Positions 27,037 through 34,535 of a DNA stretch of 49,349 bases are shown here, in pieces. The stretch spans positions 1-49,349 of the forward strand of contig NZ_JAUYSS010000039.1 in NCBI RefSeq assembly GCF_030695525.1. Reading direction: 5' to 3'. Position 1 is the first letter of the stretch, and every line of letters begins with the position of its first letter. The position numbers and the translations under genes are program-made. Below the pieces are notes generated by a model. That model searched no databases and was not told the origin of the DNA. It saw nothing but the letters and a program-made list of their open reading frames with translations. The stretch comes from Daejeonella sp. Its GTDB lineage: Bacteria; Bacteroidota; Bacteroidia; Sphingobacteriales; Sphingobacteriaceae.

Positions 27037-27803
27037 AGATCACATTTTTAGGAACAGGAACCTCCCAGGGCGTACCGGTCATAGCCTGTGATTGTGCGGT
27101 CTGTACCTCGAATAGCAAGCATGACAAGCGATTGAGAGTTTCAGTTCTGATTGAAGATCAGGGGAAAACACTGGTGATCGATGCAGGGCCTGATTTCCGT
27201 TACCAGATGCTCAGGGCAGGGGTGAGGCGACTGGATGCAATTCTGTTTACCCATGAACACAAAGATCATGTCGCCGGGCTCGATGATGTGCGCGCCTTCA
27301 ATCATAAACAACAGTCAGAAATTGATATTTATGCCCATATCCGGGTTCAGGAGGCTTTGAGGAAGGAGTTTCATTATATATTCTCAGGCAATAACTATCC
27401 GGGTATACCCCGCTTAAGACTGAATACAATTGTAGAAAACCGGGCTTTCGATGTTTCAGGAATTTCTGTGATACCTATATCAGTTATGCATTTCAAATTG
27501 CCTGTTTTTGGTTTCCGGATAGGAGGCTTTACCTATATCACCGATGCGAATTCGATTTCAGAAGATGAAAAGTTGAAATTAAAAGGCACAAAGCTGCTGG
27601 TGATCAATGCCCTGCAAAAAACAAAGCATATTTCTCATTTCACTCTGGATGAAGCTTTGCAATTAGCTGCAGAGATTGGAGCTAAAAAAACCTATATCAC
27701 CCACATCAGCCATAATATGGGCACTCATCGCGAAGTGTCAAAAGAACTGCCGGAAGGGGTTTATCTGGCGTATGATGGACTGGAGATGTCAATTGACAGT
27801 TGA
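27033..27803 (+). CDS. MBL-fold metallohydrolase, PhnP-like
   Basis: A 256-residue metallo-beta-lactamase-fold hydrolase. The signature THEHKDH (73-79) provides the metal site; AGPDF, ITDAN and ITHISHNMGTH supply the other ligands. Near the N-terminus GTGTSQGVPVIACDCAVC carries the Cys19/Cys21/Cys24 cluster known from PhnP, a cyclic phosphodiesterase that binds an extra structural zinc. The substrate is probably a cyclic nucleotide or phosphodiester, but there is no phosphonate-use cluster here, so the physiological role is open. The start is TTG overlapping the upstream stop; the following KITFLGTGTS is the expected N-terminus. The last codons (SIDS) and the stop lie in a dispersed repeat. 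Confidence 0.88.
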   Translation: MKITFLGTGTSQGVPVIACDCAVCTSNSKHDKRLRVSVLIEDQGKTLVIDAGPDFRYQMLRAGVRRLDAILFTHEHKDHVAGLDDVRAFNHKQQSEIDIYAHIRVQEALRKEFHYIFSGNNYPGIPRLRLNTIVENRAFDVSGISVIPISVMHFKLPVFGFRIGGFTYITDANSISEDEKLKLKGTKLLVINALQKTKHISHFTLDEALQLAAEIGAKKTYITHISHNMGTHREVSKELPEGVYLAYDGLEMSIDS

Positions 27804-27818
27804 CAATTGAGAATTGAG
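27793..27818 (+). repeat. TTGACAGTTGACAATTGAG-type dispersed repeat at a gene end
   Basis: A short repeat made of TTGACA/ATTGAG units runs across the stop codon of the MBL gene, so the last few residues are encoded by it. A related copy in the opposite orientation lies at 38591-38623, directly downstream of the first DUF5916 gene. Such units are common intergenic repeats in Bacteroidota. Confidence 0.6.
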
Positions 27819-27833
27819 AATGAATCCGCCACT

Positions 27834-27876
27834 AGAGATCGTCATCCCGATCCGTCCTTCGCGGAGAGGGATCTCC
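27834..27876. repeat. Dispersed hairpin repeat (GTCATCCCGA type)
   Basis: GAGATC (27835-27840) and GATCTC (27870-27875) enclose GTCATCCCGATCCGTCC and TTCGCGGAGAGG, giving an imperfect stem. This GTCATCCCGA...GGAGAGGGATCTCC pattern is a widespread intergenic repeat in Bacteroidota; the wording of the motif is from general knowledge, not a search. Confidence 0.6.
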
Positions 27877-27956
27877 TGAAGATATTTTGAAATTTCAATT
27901 TAAAATTTACGTCCTCGTCGCTAGCCAGGTAACAGCCAACAGATAACTTATTTTAG

Positions 27957-28040
27957 TGCCCAGGAGCAGATTCGAACTGCCACACCCGTTAGGGCGCCAC
28001 CCCCTCAAAGTGGTGCGTCTACCAATTTCGCCACCTGGGC
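27957..28040 (-). tRNA. tRNA-Leu (anticodon GAG)
   Basis: An 84-nt class II tRNA on the minus strand. The acceptor stem GCCCAGG pairs with CCTGGGC and the discriminator is A, as required for leucine. The D-arm reads GCGAAATTGGTAGACGC, the anticodon arm CCACT-TTGAGGG-GGTGG gives anticodon GAG (reads CUC/CUU), a long variable arm follows, and the T-arm is GCAG-TTCGAAT-CTGC. No CCA is encoded. It is 106 bp from a second tRNA-Leu on the same strand. Confidence 0.96.
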
Positions 28041-28081
28041 ATTTTGTTGTTATCAGTATTCAGTTTTCTGTTGCCAGATAA

Positions 28082-28137
28082 AGTTGTCTGTTTTCAGTTG
28101 CGAATTACTGATAACTGCTAACAGCTAACAGACAACT
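28082..28137. repeat. Inverted repeat between the two tRNA-Leu genes
   Basis: AGTTGTCTGTT (28082-28092) and AACAGACAACT (28127-28137) are perfect 11-bp inverted arms around a 34-bp loop rich in CTAACAGCTAACAG units. A similar CTGTTGGCTGTTACC sequence (minus strand) lies just beyond the first tRNA at about 27928-27948, so the two tRNA genes are embedded in the same repeat type. Confidence 0.7.
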
Positions 28138-28146
28138 CATCACTCG

Positions 28147-28230
28147 TGCCCGAAGAGAGACTCGAACTCTCAAGGATTGTACTCCAACGGCTTCTGAGAC
28201 CGCAACGTTTACCAATTTCGCCATCCGGGC
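28147..28230 (-). tRNA. tRNA-Leu (anticodon CAG)
   Basis: An 84-nt class II tRNA on the minus strand. Acceptor GCCCGGA pairs with TTCGGGC (one G-T pair), discriminator A. The D-arm is GCGAAATTGGTAAACGT; the anticodon arm GCGGT-CTCAGAA-GCCGT gives anticodon CAG (reads CUG). A long variable arm is followed by T-arm AGAG-TTCGAGT-CTCT. Presumed co-transcribed with the tRNA-Leu(GAG) downstream of it. Confidence 0.96.
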
Positions 28231-28271
28231 ATTCTTTTCTTTCCTTATTTTGTCCTGATTTCATCCTGATT

Positions 28272-28315
28272 TGTCAGTGAGCTGTCAGTGAGATTTCAGT
28301 GAATAGATAGTGAAA
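28272..28315 (+). repeat. Degenerate 11-nt tandem repeat upstream of tRNA-Leu(CAG)
   Basis: Four successive 11-nt units, TGTCAGTGAGC, TGTCAGTGAGA, TTTCAGTGAAT and AGATAGTGAAA, decay from left to right. They lie 42 bp upstream (5' side) of tRNA-Leu(CAG), where its promoter should be. A shorter direct repeat TCCTGATTT x2 precedes them. Confidence 0.7.
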
Positions 28316-28371
28316 GTGTGTGCAAATATATGTGTTTAGGTCATTATTTCTAATTATGTTTTATTTTTTGT

Positions 28372-28776
28372 CTACATCAATCCTTCATCCGCGAAACTAA
28401 AATATGCATCTCTTGTCAGGATTATATGATCTAGTACTGGAAGGTCTAAAAATTGCCCTGCTGCTTTCAATTTCTTTGTAAGCTCTATATCTGCTTGACT
28501 AGGTCTTAAATTTGAACTTGGATGGTTGTGCGCTAAGATTATCGAAGCAGCATTACATTTAAGAGCTGTTACATAGATGACTTTGGGATCACAGATCGTG
28601 CCTGCTGTTCCACCTACTGAGATAGGTACGATTCCCAAAACCCGATGTGCTCGATTCAAGAGTATGATTTTAAACTCTTCTATGAACTCGATTATCTCAA
28701 AATTCCAATTACTCTTGAGTACCTGAAATGTTTCAATAGAGGAGCTAATTTTAGGTCTATCACTCGCTTTAACTGA
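28372..28776 (-). pseudogene. RadC-like JAB/MPN-domain gene lacking its N-terminus
   Basis: The open frame encodes 134 residues matching the short RadC-like proteins of Bacteroidota. It opens at SVKASDRPKIS, runs through NFEIIEFIEEFKIILLNRAH and RVLGIVPISVGGTAGT, and keeps the JAMM metal motif AHNHPSSNLRPSQAD and the end YFSFADEGLM. Immediately before the Ser is an in-frame TAA (28777-28779), and intact relatives carry about 20 more residues there. No ATG or GTG exists in the open frame; the first possible start is a TTG at 28659, inside the conserved ILLNRAH motif, which would delete strands before the active site. I judge it a nonsense- or frameshift-damaged copy. Such genes often travel with mobile DNA. 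Confidence 0.7.
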
Positions 28777-29155
28777 TTAAATCTCATTCGAAATCTAAGG
28801 GGATTATTCTGACCGACCATGATTATCATAGTGTTCTGGATATTGCCAATAGGCATTATTTATTAAGTGATGGCTATCTCAGATCAATATCGGGAAGAAC
28901 TGATTTGGTTAGGTTGGGGTATTTGAATCGTTAGAGATTGCTGTTATTTAAACGAGGTACATATTACCCCATCTGACAATGTCTTCATTGGTCTGTAATA
29001 CTGGTATTTATTGTGTTGGCAGGGCTTATATTTCTCGGTTGGTGGTTAAAACGATGGGTAATGTAATGATTGGGCGGGTAAATTAGTTGGCGGGTTTGGG
29101 TTGCTTGTTTATTAACTTCTAGTGACTCTAAGGACAAATGGGACCTATTGCCGAT
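28777..29155. other. Accessory intergenic stretch with no clear gene
   Basis: About 380 bp between the radC remnant and the four-helix-bundle gene. No standard-length gene is seen. Two tiny plus-strand frames encode hydrophobic peptides: ATG at 28819 gives MIIIVFWILPIGIIY, and a frame ending at 29065 encodes a 23-residue hydrophobic stretch with a WWLKRWVM end but no ATG. These could be chance. The last part has G-rich runs (GGGCGGGTAAATTAGTTGGC) and a TAAGGACAAATGGGACC motif that recurs inverted on the far side of the next gene. Confidence 0.55.
29129..29145 (+). repeat. Left copy of imperfect inverted repeat flanking the four-helix-bundle gene
   Basis: TAAGGACAAATGGGACC here matches the reverse complement of 29798-29814 (TTAGGACAATAGGGACT) at 13 of 17 positions. 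The pair brackets the four-helix-bundle suffix gene, 10 bp beyond its stop. Confidence 0.55.
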
Positions 29156-29758
29156 TCAGTGTCCCAACTTGTCATTTTTGTCCTTATTTCTTAATTCGAT
29201 TCTAGCCTTAGTCATTCTTTCCCTTAAGCCGCCTTCCTTTAAAAAAGACTGTTCTAATGATTTGATCTGCTTGTTTAGTAAATAACTCACAAGCCTTATC
29301 AGGCCTATCATCACATTGGCACAAATTTCCGGGTTTTCATTTTCAATCCCTTTTTTGAAGGTTTCATAGTTTGGGTTTGGTATTTTGTTCAGTTCCCTGA
29401 GCCTTGCAACATACTTATGTTCTTTATCCCATATTTCCTGTTTATTGCTTCTTAAATAATCTTCATAATCTATTCTCAGTTCCTCCAAAGAAGCTCTGGC
29501 GACATTGGTTAACTTTATTTCCATTTCTTTTGAGGTTCCGGAAGCCATGCTGGCCTCTACTATATTTTGTTTACCGCTTCGGGCTGCCTGCACCATCTGA
29601 TCGATGGTACGGTCGTATCTGGTAAAAAATCGTTTGGTAAAATATATTGTACCATCATATATAATTTCCGATTTCTGATAAGTGATCAGGTTGCGGTAAC
29701 CACCGTGTTTGGGGATGAAGCCTTCATTATTGTTATCTTCTGCTTCCATATTACTCAA
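29156..29758 (-). CDS. Four-helix-bundle suffix-domain protein (23S rRNA IVS/Avd-like family)
   Basis: A 200-residue soluble, charged helical protein. Residues about 18-115 are a four-helix bundle of the kind found in proteins encoded by 23S rRNA intervening sequences and in Avd of diversity-generating retroelements: GGYRNLITYQKSEIIYDGTI, RTIDQMVQAARSGKQNIVEA, SKEMEIKLTNVARASLEELR. The C-terminal extension (YLLNKQIKSLEQSF, LKEGGLRERMTKARIELRNK) matches the suffix-domain subgroup common in Bacteroidota. The basic surface suggests nucleic-acid binding; function is unknown. No reverse transcriptase or rRNA is nearby. The gene is flanked by an imperfect inverted repeat and sits beside a damaged radC, suggesting a mobile history. 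Confidence 0.85.
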   Translation of the reverse strand: MSNMEAEDNNNEGFIPKHGGYRNLITYQKSEIIYDGTIYFTKRFFTRYDRTIDQMVQAARSGKQNIVEASMASGTSKEMEIKLTNVARASLEELRIDYEDYLRSNKQEIWDKEHKYVARLRELNKIPNPNYETFKKGIENENPEICANVMIGLIRLVSYLLNKQIKSLEQSFLKEGGLRERMTKARIELRNKDKNDKLGH

Positions 29759-29797
29759 ATTAATTAGGGACTTAATCGAAATTAGAGCCGTCGCATG

Positions 29798-29814
29798 AGT
29801 CCCTATTGTCCTAA
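29798..29814 (-). repeat. Right copy of imperfect inverted repeat flanking the four-helix-bundle gene
   Basis: AGTCCCTATTGTCCTAA on the plus strand, the inverted partner of 29129-29145 (13/17). It lies 40 bp upstream of the gene start and is part of a series of GGGAC/GTCCC words around the gene. Confidence 0.55.
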
Positions 29815-30013
29815 AAATACCTGTTTATAGAGGGTAATGGCAAATATTGGGGTATGATTTAGTAAACGGTAGGTTTGAGGGTGGGGAAAGGTGAAATGGT
29901 TCTTTGTGTAGTTGGAAGATAATTGTTTAATCAAGCTTAAGTTTTTGCCTATTAAGCCGGCCTTCTTATCAAATCATAATCATATTCCCCTGTCCAAATT
30001 CCCATAAAAAAAT

Positions 30014-30021
30014 TAACTTTG
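30014..30021 (+). promoter_or_regulatory. Candidate -7 element of purL
   Basis: TAACTTTG matches the Bacteroidota consensus TAnnTTTG, 34 bp before the purL ATG. The -33 element is not obvious. Confidence 0.5.
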
Positions 30022-30055
30022 CAATTCTAATACAGGCACCCAAAGAAAACGTTCA

Positions 30056-33000
30056 ATGATCCATTTTTTTGTCTCCCCAATTAACAAAGTTTTTGCTGTT
30101 CAAACCTCTGCTGAGATCGCTCAGGAAGATATAAAAAAAATAAACTGGCTCTTTGGGGAAGCGCATAAATCTAATCAAATGGTCATGCCGGGCTATCATG
30201 TTGGTCCGAGGGCTGCGATGATCACTCCATGGAGTACAAATGCGGTCGAGATCACTCAGAACATGGGTATTTCAGGTATTATACGCATCGAGGAATTTGA
30301 AAAGGTTCCTGCAGATTTTAATGCCTTTGATCCGATGCTTTCTCAAAAATATACAGAACTGAATCAGGAGATCTATACAATTCATATTAAGCCTGAGCCT
30401 ATTCTGGAGATCAGCGATATAGCGGCTTATAATCAATCCGAAGGCCTGGCTTTAAGCACTGAGGAAGTTGATTATCTGAATAATCTGGCGAAAAAGCTGG
30501 GAAGGAAATTAACAGATTCTGAAATTTTCGCCTTTTCACAGGCAAATTCAGAGCATTGCCGTCATAAGATCTTCAACGGTACTTTTCTGATTGATGGGGA
30601 AGAAAAACCGACTTCGTTATTCAAATTAATACGTAAAACATCTGAAACAAATCCCAATGATATTGTTTCGGCTTATAAAGATAATGTGGCCTTTGTAAAA
30701 GGTCCGAAGCTGGTGCAGTTTGCACCAAAAACTGCCGATAAGGCTGATTTCTATGAAGAAAAGGAATTTGATTCCGTTCTTTCCCTAAAAGCCGAAACTC
30801 ATAATTTCCCAACTACTGTTGAGCCTTTTAATGGTGCAGCAACCGGTTCGGGAGGGGAGATCCGCGATCGTCTGGCCGGGGGGCAAGGTTCATTGCCGCT
30901 GGCAGGAACGGCTGTTTATATGACCGCGTATTCGCGTCCTGATTGTCATCAGGATGACAAACTGGGCCGAACCTGGGAGAATGCCATGACCGAACGCCCA
31001 TGGCTCTACCAAACCCCTATGGATATCCTGATCAAAGCTTCCAATGGGGCTTCTGATTTTGGAAATAAATTCGGTCAGCCTTTAATTGCAGGTTCTGTAT
31101 TGACTTTTGAGCATGAAGAAAACGGTCGTAAAACCGGCTATGATAAGGTGATTATGCAGGCAGGTGGGGTTGGATATGGCAAACTGGATCAGGCGATTAA
31201 ACATACTCCAAAAGAAGGGGATAAGATTGTTATCCTTGGTGGGGAAAACTACCGCATTGGAATGGGTGGTGCTGCAGTTTCTTCTGCTGATACCGGTGCT
31301 TTTGGTTCAGGGATTGAATTGAATGCGATTCAGCGTTCCAATCCCGAGATGCAGAAACGTGCAGCCAATGCCATTCGTGCTTTTGTGGAAAGTGATCATA
31401 ACCCGATCGTTTCCATTCACGATCATGGGGCAGGAGGGCATTTAAACTGTCTTTCTGAACTGGTAGAAGCTACCGGCGGACTTATTGATCTGGATAAATT
31501 GCCTGTTGGCGATCCTACCTTATCAGCAAAGGAAATTATTGGTAATGAATCACAGGAACGTATGGGTCTGGTGATAGGCCAAAAAGATATAGATACCTTA
31601 AAACGGGTTGCCGACCGTGAGCGCGCTCCGATGTATGAAGTAGGGGATGTGACTAATGATCATCGTTTTACCTTCGAGTCGAAATCTACTGGTTTAAAGC
31701 CAATGGATTATGCTTTGGAAGATTTCTTTGGAAGTTCTCCGAAAACCATCATGACTGATAAAACTGTTCAGCGGAATTATGCCGAACTTATTTACAATAC
31801 TTCAGATATTCCGGCTTACCTCAATCAGGTATTGCAACTGGAAGCCGTTGCCTGTAAAGACTGGCTTACCAATAAAGTCGACCGTTGTGTGGGCGGCAAA
31901 GTGGCGAAACAGCAATGTGCTGGTCCGCTGCAATTGCCATTAAACAATGCAGGCGTAATGGCTCTTGACTTTAAAGGTAAGGAAGGTATTGCGACTTCCA
32001 TCGGGCATTCACCGGTTGCTGCATTGGTTGATCCGGGTGCGGGTTCGCGGACTGCCATAGGGGAGGCACTCTCTAATTTGGTATGGGCTCCATTGAATAA
32101 TGGTCTGGCTTCGGTTTCCCTTTCAGCGAACTGGATGTGGGCTTGTAAGAATGAAGGGGAAGATGCCCGTTTATACGAAGCAGTTAAAGCTTGTTCGGAT
32201 TTTGCTATTGAACTGGGAATCAATATCCCGACAGGGAAAGACTCGCTGTCAATGAAACAGAAATACCCGAATGATGAGGTGATTGCCCCGGGAACTGTTA
32301 TTATTTCGGCAGCCGGAAATTGCTCTAATATCACAAAGGTTGTAGAGCCGGTTCTTAAACGTAATAGCGGGAATATTTACTACCTCAACTTATCTCAGGA
32401 TAGCTTCAAGCTGGGTGGCTCTTCATTTGCTCAGATCTTAAACAAAATTGGAACAGAAGTCCCGACAATTAAAGATTCAGCCTATTTCAAAAAGGCTTTT
32501 AATGTATTGCAGGACCTGATTAAAGATGGTAACATCAATGCCGGACATGATGTAGGCAGCGGTGGTTTGATCACTACTTTACTTGAGTTATGTTTTGCCG
32601 AGGTGAATCTGGGTGCTGATTATGATCTGAGCTCTTTAAATGAACAGGATACGGTAAAAGCATTCTTTAACGAGAATATCGCAGTAGTTTTCCAGGCAGA
32701 TGAATCTGTGGAAGCTGTTTTTGCTCAGAACGGGATTGAGATCTTTAAAATAGGAAATGTTGCAATAGGCAATTCATTAAGCATTACGAACAACAGCGAT
32801 TCATTCACGTTCAATGTGTCTGAAACAAGAGATACCTGGTACAAAACCTCATTCCTCTTAGATTCAAAACAATCGAAGAACGGAATGGCGCAGGAGCGTT
32901 ATAACAATTATAAGAATCAGCCTTTGCAATTTACTTTCCCTGCAGATTTTAACGGTAAATTACCTGTCATTGCCAAAGGAGCAGCGAGACCTAAAGCAGC

Positions 33001-33742
33001 AATTATTCGTGAGAAGGGAAGTAATTCTGAACGCGAAATGGCGAATGCGATGTTCCTTGCCGGTTTTGATGTGAAGGATATCCACATGACCGATCTGATT
33101 TCGGGAAGGGAAAACTTGGAGGATATTCAGTTTATTGGAGCTGTCGGAGGATTCTCCAATTCGGATGTTTTGGGTTCGGCAAAAGGATGGGCAGGTGCAT
33201 TTTTGTACAATGAAAAGGCTAATACCGTCCTGAATAACTTTTTTAAGCGTGATGATACTTTATCTGTGGGTATCTGTAATGGCTGCCAGTTATTTATGGA
33301 ACTGGAATTGATTAATCCGGATCATGAAGTTCATGGAAAGTTGCATCACAATACTTCCCACAAGCATGAAAGCAGCTTTACATCCGTAAAGATCCAGAAA
33401 AACAATTCGGTGATGCTTTCTTCATTAGAAGGAGCTTTATTGGGTGTCTGGATCTCACATGGTGAAGGCAAATTCAATTTGCCTTATGCCGAAGACCAGT
33501 ATAACATTGTCGCTAAATACGGCTATGAAAGCTATCCTGCAAACCCCAACGGTTCAGATTTCAATACGGCTATGATGTGTGATGCATCAGGAAGACATTT
33601 AGTAATGATGCCACATATTGAACGCTCTACCTTTCCCTGGAACTGGGCCAATTACCCTGATAGAGGCCAAAATGACAAAGTTTCTCCATGGTTGGAGGCA
33701 TTTGTGAATGCGAGGAAGTGGATTGAAGGGAAGAAAGCTTAA
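30056..33742 (+). CDS. purL: Phosphoribosylformylglycinamidine synthase, single-chain
   Basis: A 1228-residue large-type PurL that converts FGAR, glutamine and ATP to FGAM in purine synthesis. The N-terminal domain and linker (SQANSEHCRHKIFNG) lead into two tandem AIRS-like synthetase halves, with AETHNFPTTVEPFNGAATGS and GGEIRDRLAGGQGS in the first and VDPGAGSRTAIGEALSNLVW plus PTGKDSLSMKQKYPND in the second. The class I glutaminase begins near residue 980 (RPKAAIIREKGSNSEREMA); its triad is present as GICNGCQLFMEL (Cys), then MMPHIER (His and Glu). All parts are intact. The stop codon lies at the edge of a run of AAAGCT repeats. No other pur gene is adjacent. Confidence 0.97.
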   Translation: MIHFFVSPINKVFAVQTSAEIAQEDIKKINWLFGEAHKSNQMVMPGYHVGPRAAMITPWSTNAVEITQNMGISGIIRIEEFEKVPADFNAFDPMLSQKYTELNQEIYTIHIKPEPILEISDIAAYNQSEGLALSTEEVDYLNNLAKKLGRKLTDSEIFAFSQANSEHCRHKIFNGTFLIDGEEKPTSLFKLIRKTSETNPNDIVSAYKDNVAFVKGPKLVQFAPKTADKADFYEEKEFDSVLSLKAETHNFPTTVEPFNGAATGSGGEIRDRLAGGQGSLPLAGTAVYMTAYSRPDCHQDDKLGRTWENAMTERPWLYQTPMDILIKASNGASDFGNKFGQPLIAGSVLTFEHEENGRKTGYDKVIMQAGGVGYGKLDQAIKHTPKEGDKIVILGGENYRIGMGGAAVSSADTGAFGSGIELNAIQRSNPEMQKRAANAIRAFVESDHNPIVSIHDHGAGGHLNCLSELVEATGGLIDLDKLPVGDPTLSAKEIIGNESQERMGLVIGQKDIDTLKRVADRERAPMYEVGDVTNDHRFTFESKSTGLKPMDYALEDFFGSSPKTIMTDKTVQRNYAELIYNTSDIPAYLNQVLQLEAVACKDWLTNKVDRCVGGKVAKQQCAGPLQLPLNNAGVMALDFKGKEGIATSIGHSPVAALVDPGAGSRTAIGEALSNLVWAPLNNGLASVSLSANWMWACKNEGEDARLYEAVKACSDFAIELGINIPTGKDSLSMKQKYPNDEVIAPGTVIISAAGNCSNITKVVEPVLKRNSGNIYYLNLSQDSFKLGGSSFAQILNKIGTEVPTIKDSAYFKKAFNVLQDLIKDGNINAGHDVGSGGLITTLLELCFAEVNLGADYDLSSLNEQDTVKAFFNENIAVVFQADESVEAVFAQNGIEIFKIGNVAIGNSLSITNNSDSFTFNVSETRDTWYKTSFLLDSKQSKNGMAQERYNNYKNQPLQFTFPADFNGKLPVIAKGAARPKAAIIREKGSNSEREMANAMFLAGFDVKDIHMTDLISGRENLEDIQFIGAVGGFSNSDVLGSAKGWAGAFLYNEKANTVLNNFFKRDDTLSVGICNGCQLFMELELINPDHEVHGKLHHNTSHKHESSFTSVKIQKNNSVMLSSLEGALLGVWISHGEGKFNLPYAEDQYNIVAKYGYESYPANPNGSDFNTAMMCDASGRHLVMMPHIERSTFPWNWANYPDRGQNDKVSPWLEAFVNARKWIEGKKA

Positions 33743-33762
33743 AGCTAAAAGCTGAAAGCTGG
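33736..33762 (+). repeat. AAAGCT short tandem repeat at the purL stop
   Basis: Units AGCTTAAAGCTAAAAGCTG and AAAGCT run from the last purL codon into the downstream gap. The same sequence type (TAAGCTAAAAGTTG, AAAGCTTAAAGCTGAAAGC) starts exactly at the stop of the M19 dipeptidase gene (38373-38405). Confidence 0.65.
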
Positions 33763-33764
33763 TG

Positions 33765-34035
33765 GCCTCCCCCAGCCCCCTCCGAAGGAGAGGGGGGCAT
33801 GATGCCCAGAAATTGGAGTTCAATGGAAATAGATGTTCTTAAGCACTTTCCTAATCCTACGAATCACCTTAATCCTACCAATCCTAATCCAGACAATTTA
33901 GCAGCCTCCCCCCAGCCCCCTCCAAAGGAGAGGGTGTCATGATGCCTAGAAATTTGGGTTCAATGGAAATAGATGTTCTTAAGCACTTTCGCAATCCTAC
34001 GAATCACCTTAATCCTACCAATCCTAATTCAGATT
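33765..34035 (+). repeat. Tandem duplication of a 140-bp intergenic element
   Basis: Two direct copies, about 33765-33900 and 33904-34035, are offset by 139-140 bp and nearly identical. Each has, in order, a pyrimidine-rich hairpin (CCCCCAGCCCCCTCC, then AAGGAGAGGG), GGCATGATGCC-like palindrome (GTCATGATGCC in the second), TTCAATGGAAATAGATGTTC and an AATCCT block with GAATCACCTTAATCCTACC. The AATCCT block is the same family as the element at 20361-20475. This accounts for most of the 360-bp gap between purL and the DUF2147 gene. Confidence 0.88.
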
Positions 34036-34103
34036 TTTATTCCCCCCTTGCACCTTTAATTTGAAATTATGCATATTTTTATAGATAATCAATTATCCTA
34101 ACC

Positions 34104-34535
34104 ATGCATAAACATCTTATTCTCGTTCTGCTGCTATTTTGCAGCATGAATGGCTTTTCGCAAAATAAAGATTTGATCCTTGGGAAATGGCTTAATGCGA
34201 CAGGAGAAGCACATATTTTGATTTATCCGAACGGAAACAAGTTTTTTGGCAGGCTGGCCTGGCTGAAAGAGCCTTTGGATGTCAATGGGAATCCCAAATT
34301 GGACAAGGAAAATCCTAACAATGAATTGAGCAAACGCCCGATTCTGGGTCTGATTTTTCTTAAGGATTTTATCTACAAGGACGGAATTTGGGAGGGCGGC
34401 ACTATTTACGACCCTAAAACTGGCAAAACTTATAGTTGCAAAATCAGTGCAGATGGTAAGAATAAGATCAATGTACGAGGTTTTGTGGGCTTTTCATTGC
34501 TTGGGCGGACTGAAATCTGGACCCGGATGGAATGA
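34104..34535 (+). CDS. DUF2147 family secreted protein
   Basis: A 143-residue exported protein: signal peptide about 1-19 (LILVLLLFCSMNGFSQ), then a DUF2147 domain typified by ILGKWLNATGEAHILIYPNG, the middle LGLIFLKDFIYKDGIWEGG and TIYDPKTGKTYSCKI and a C-terminal FVGFSLLGRTEIWTR. The fold is a small lipocalin-like beta-barrel; function unknown. Its stop overlaps the next gene start in ATGA, so the two are translationally coupled. Confidence 0.9.
   Translation: MHKHLILVLLLFCSMNGFSQNKDLILGKWLNATGEAHILIYPNGNKFFGRLAWLKEPLDVNGNPKLDKENPNNELSKRPILGLIFLKDFIYKDGIWEGGTIYDPKTGKTYSCKISADGKNKINVRGFVGFSLLGRTEIWTRME

Noticed and set aside
27804-28371. CRISPR-like array suggested by short repeats around the tRNA genes
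   Set aside because: Units are only 11 nt or irregular, with no equal spacers and no cas genes.
29156-29758. Diversity-generating retroelement suggested by the Avd-like fold
   Set aside because: No reverse transcriptase, template repeat or variable repeat was seen in the window; the protein belongs to the suffix-domain subgroup, not Avd proper.
31825-32334. 169-codon minus-strand frame inside purL
   Set aside because: Shadow of purL; the composition mirrors the sense codons and no domain is visible.
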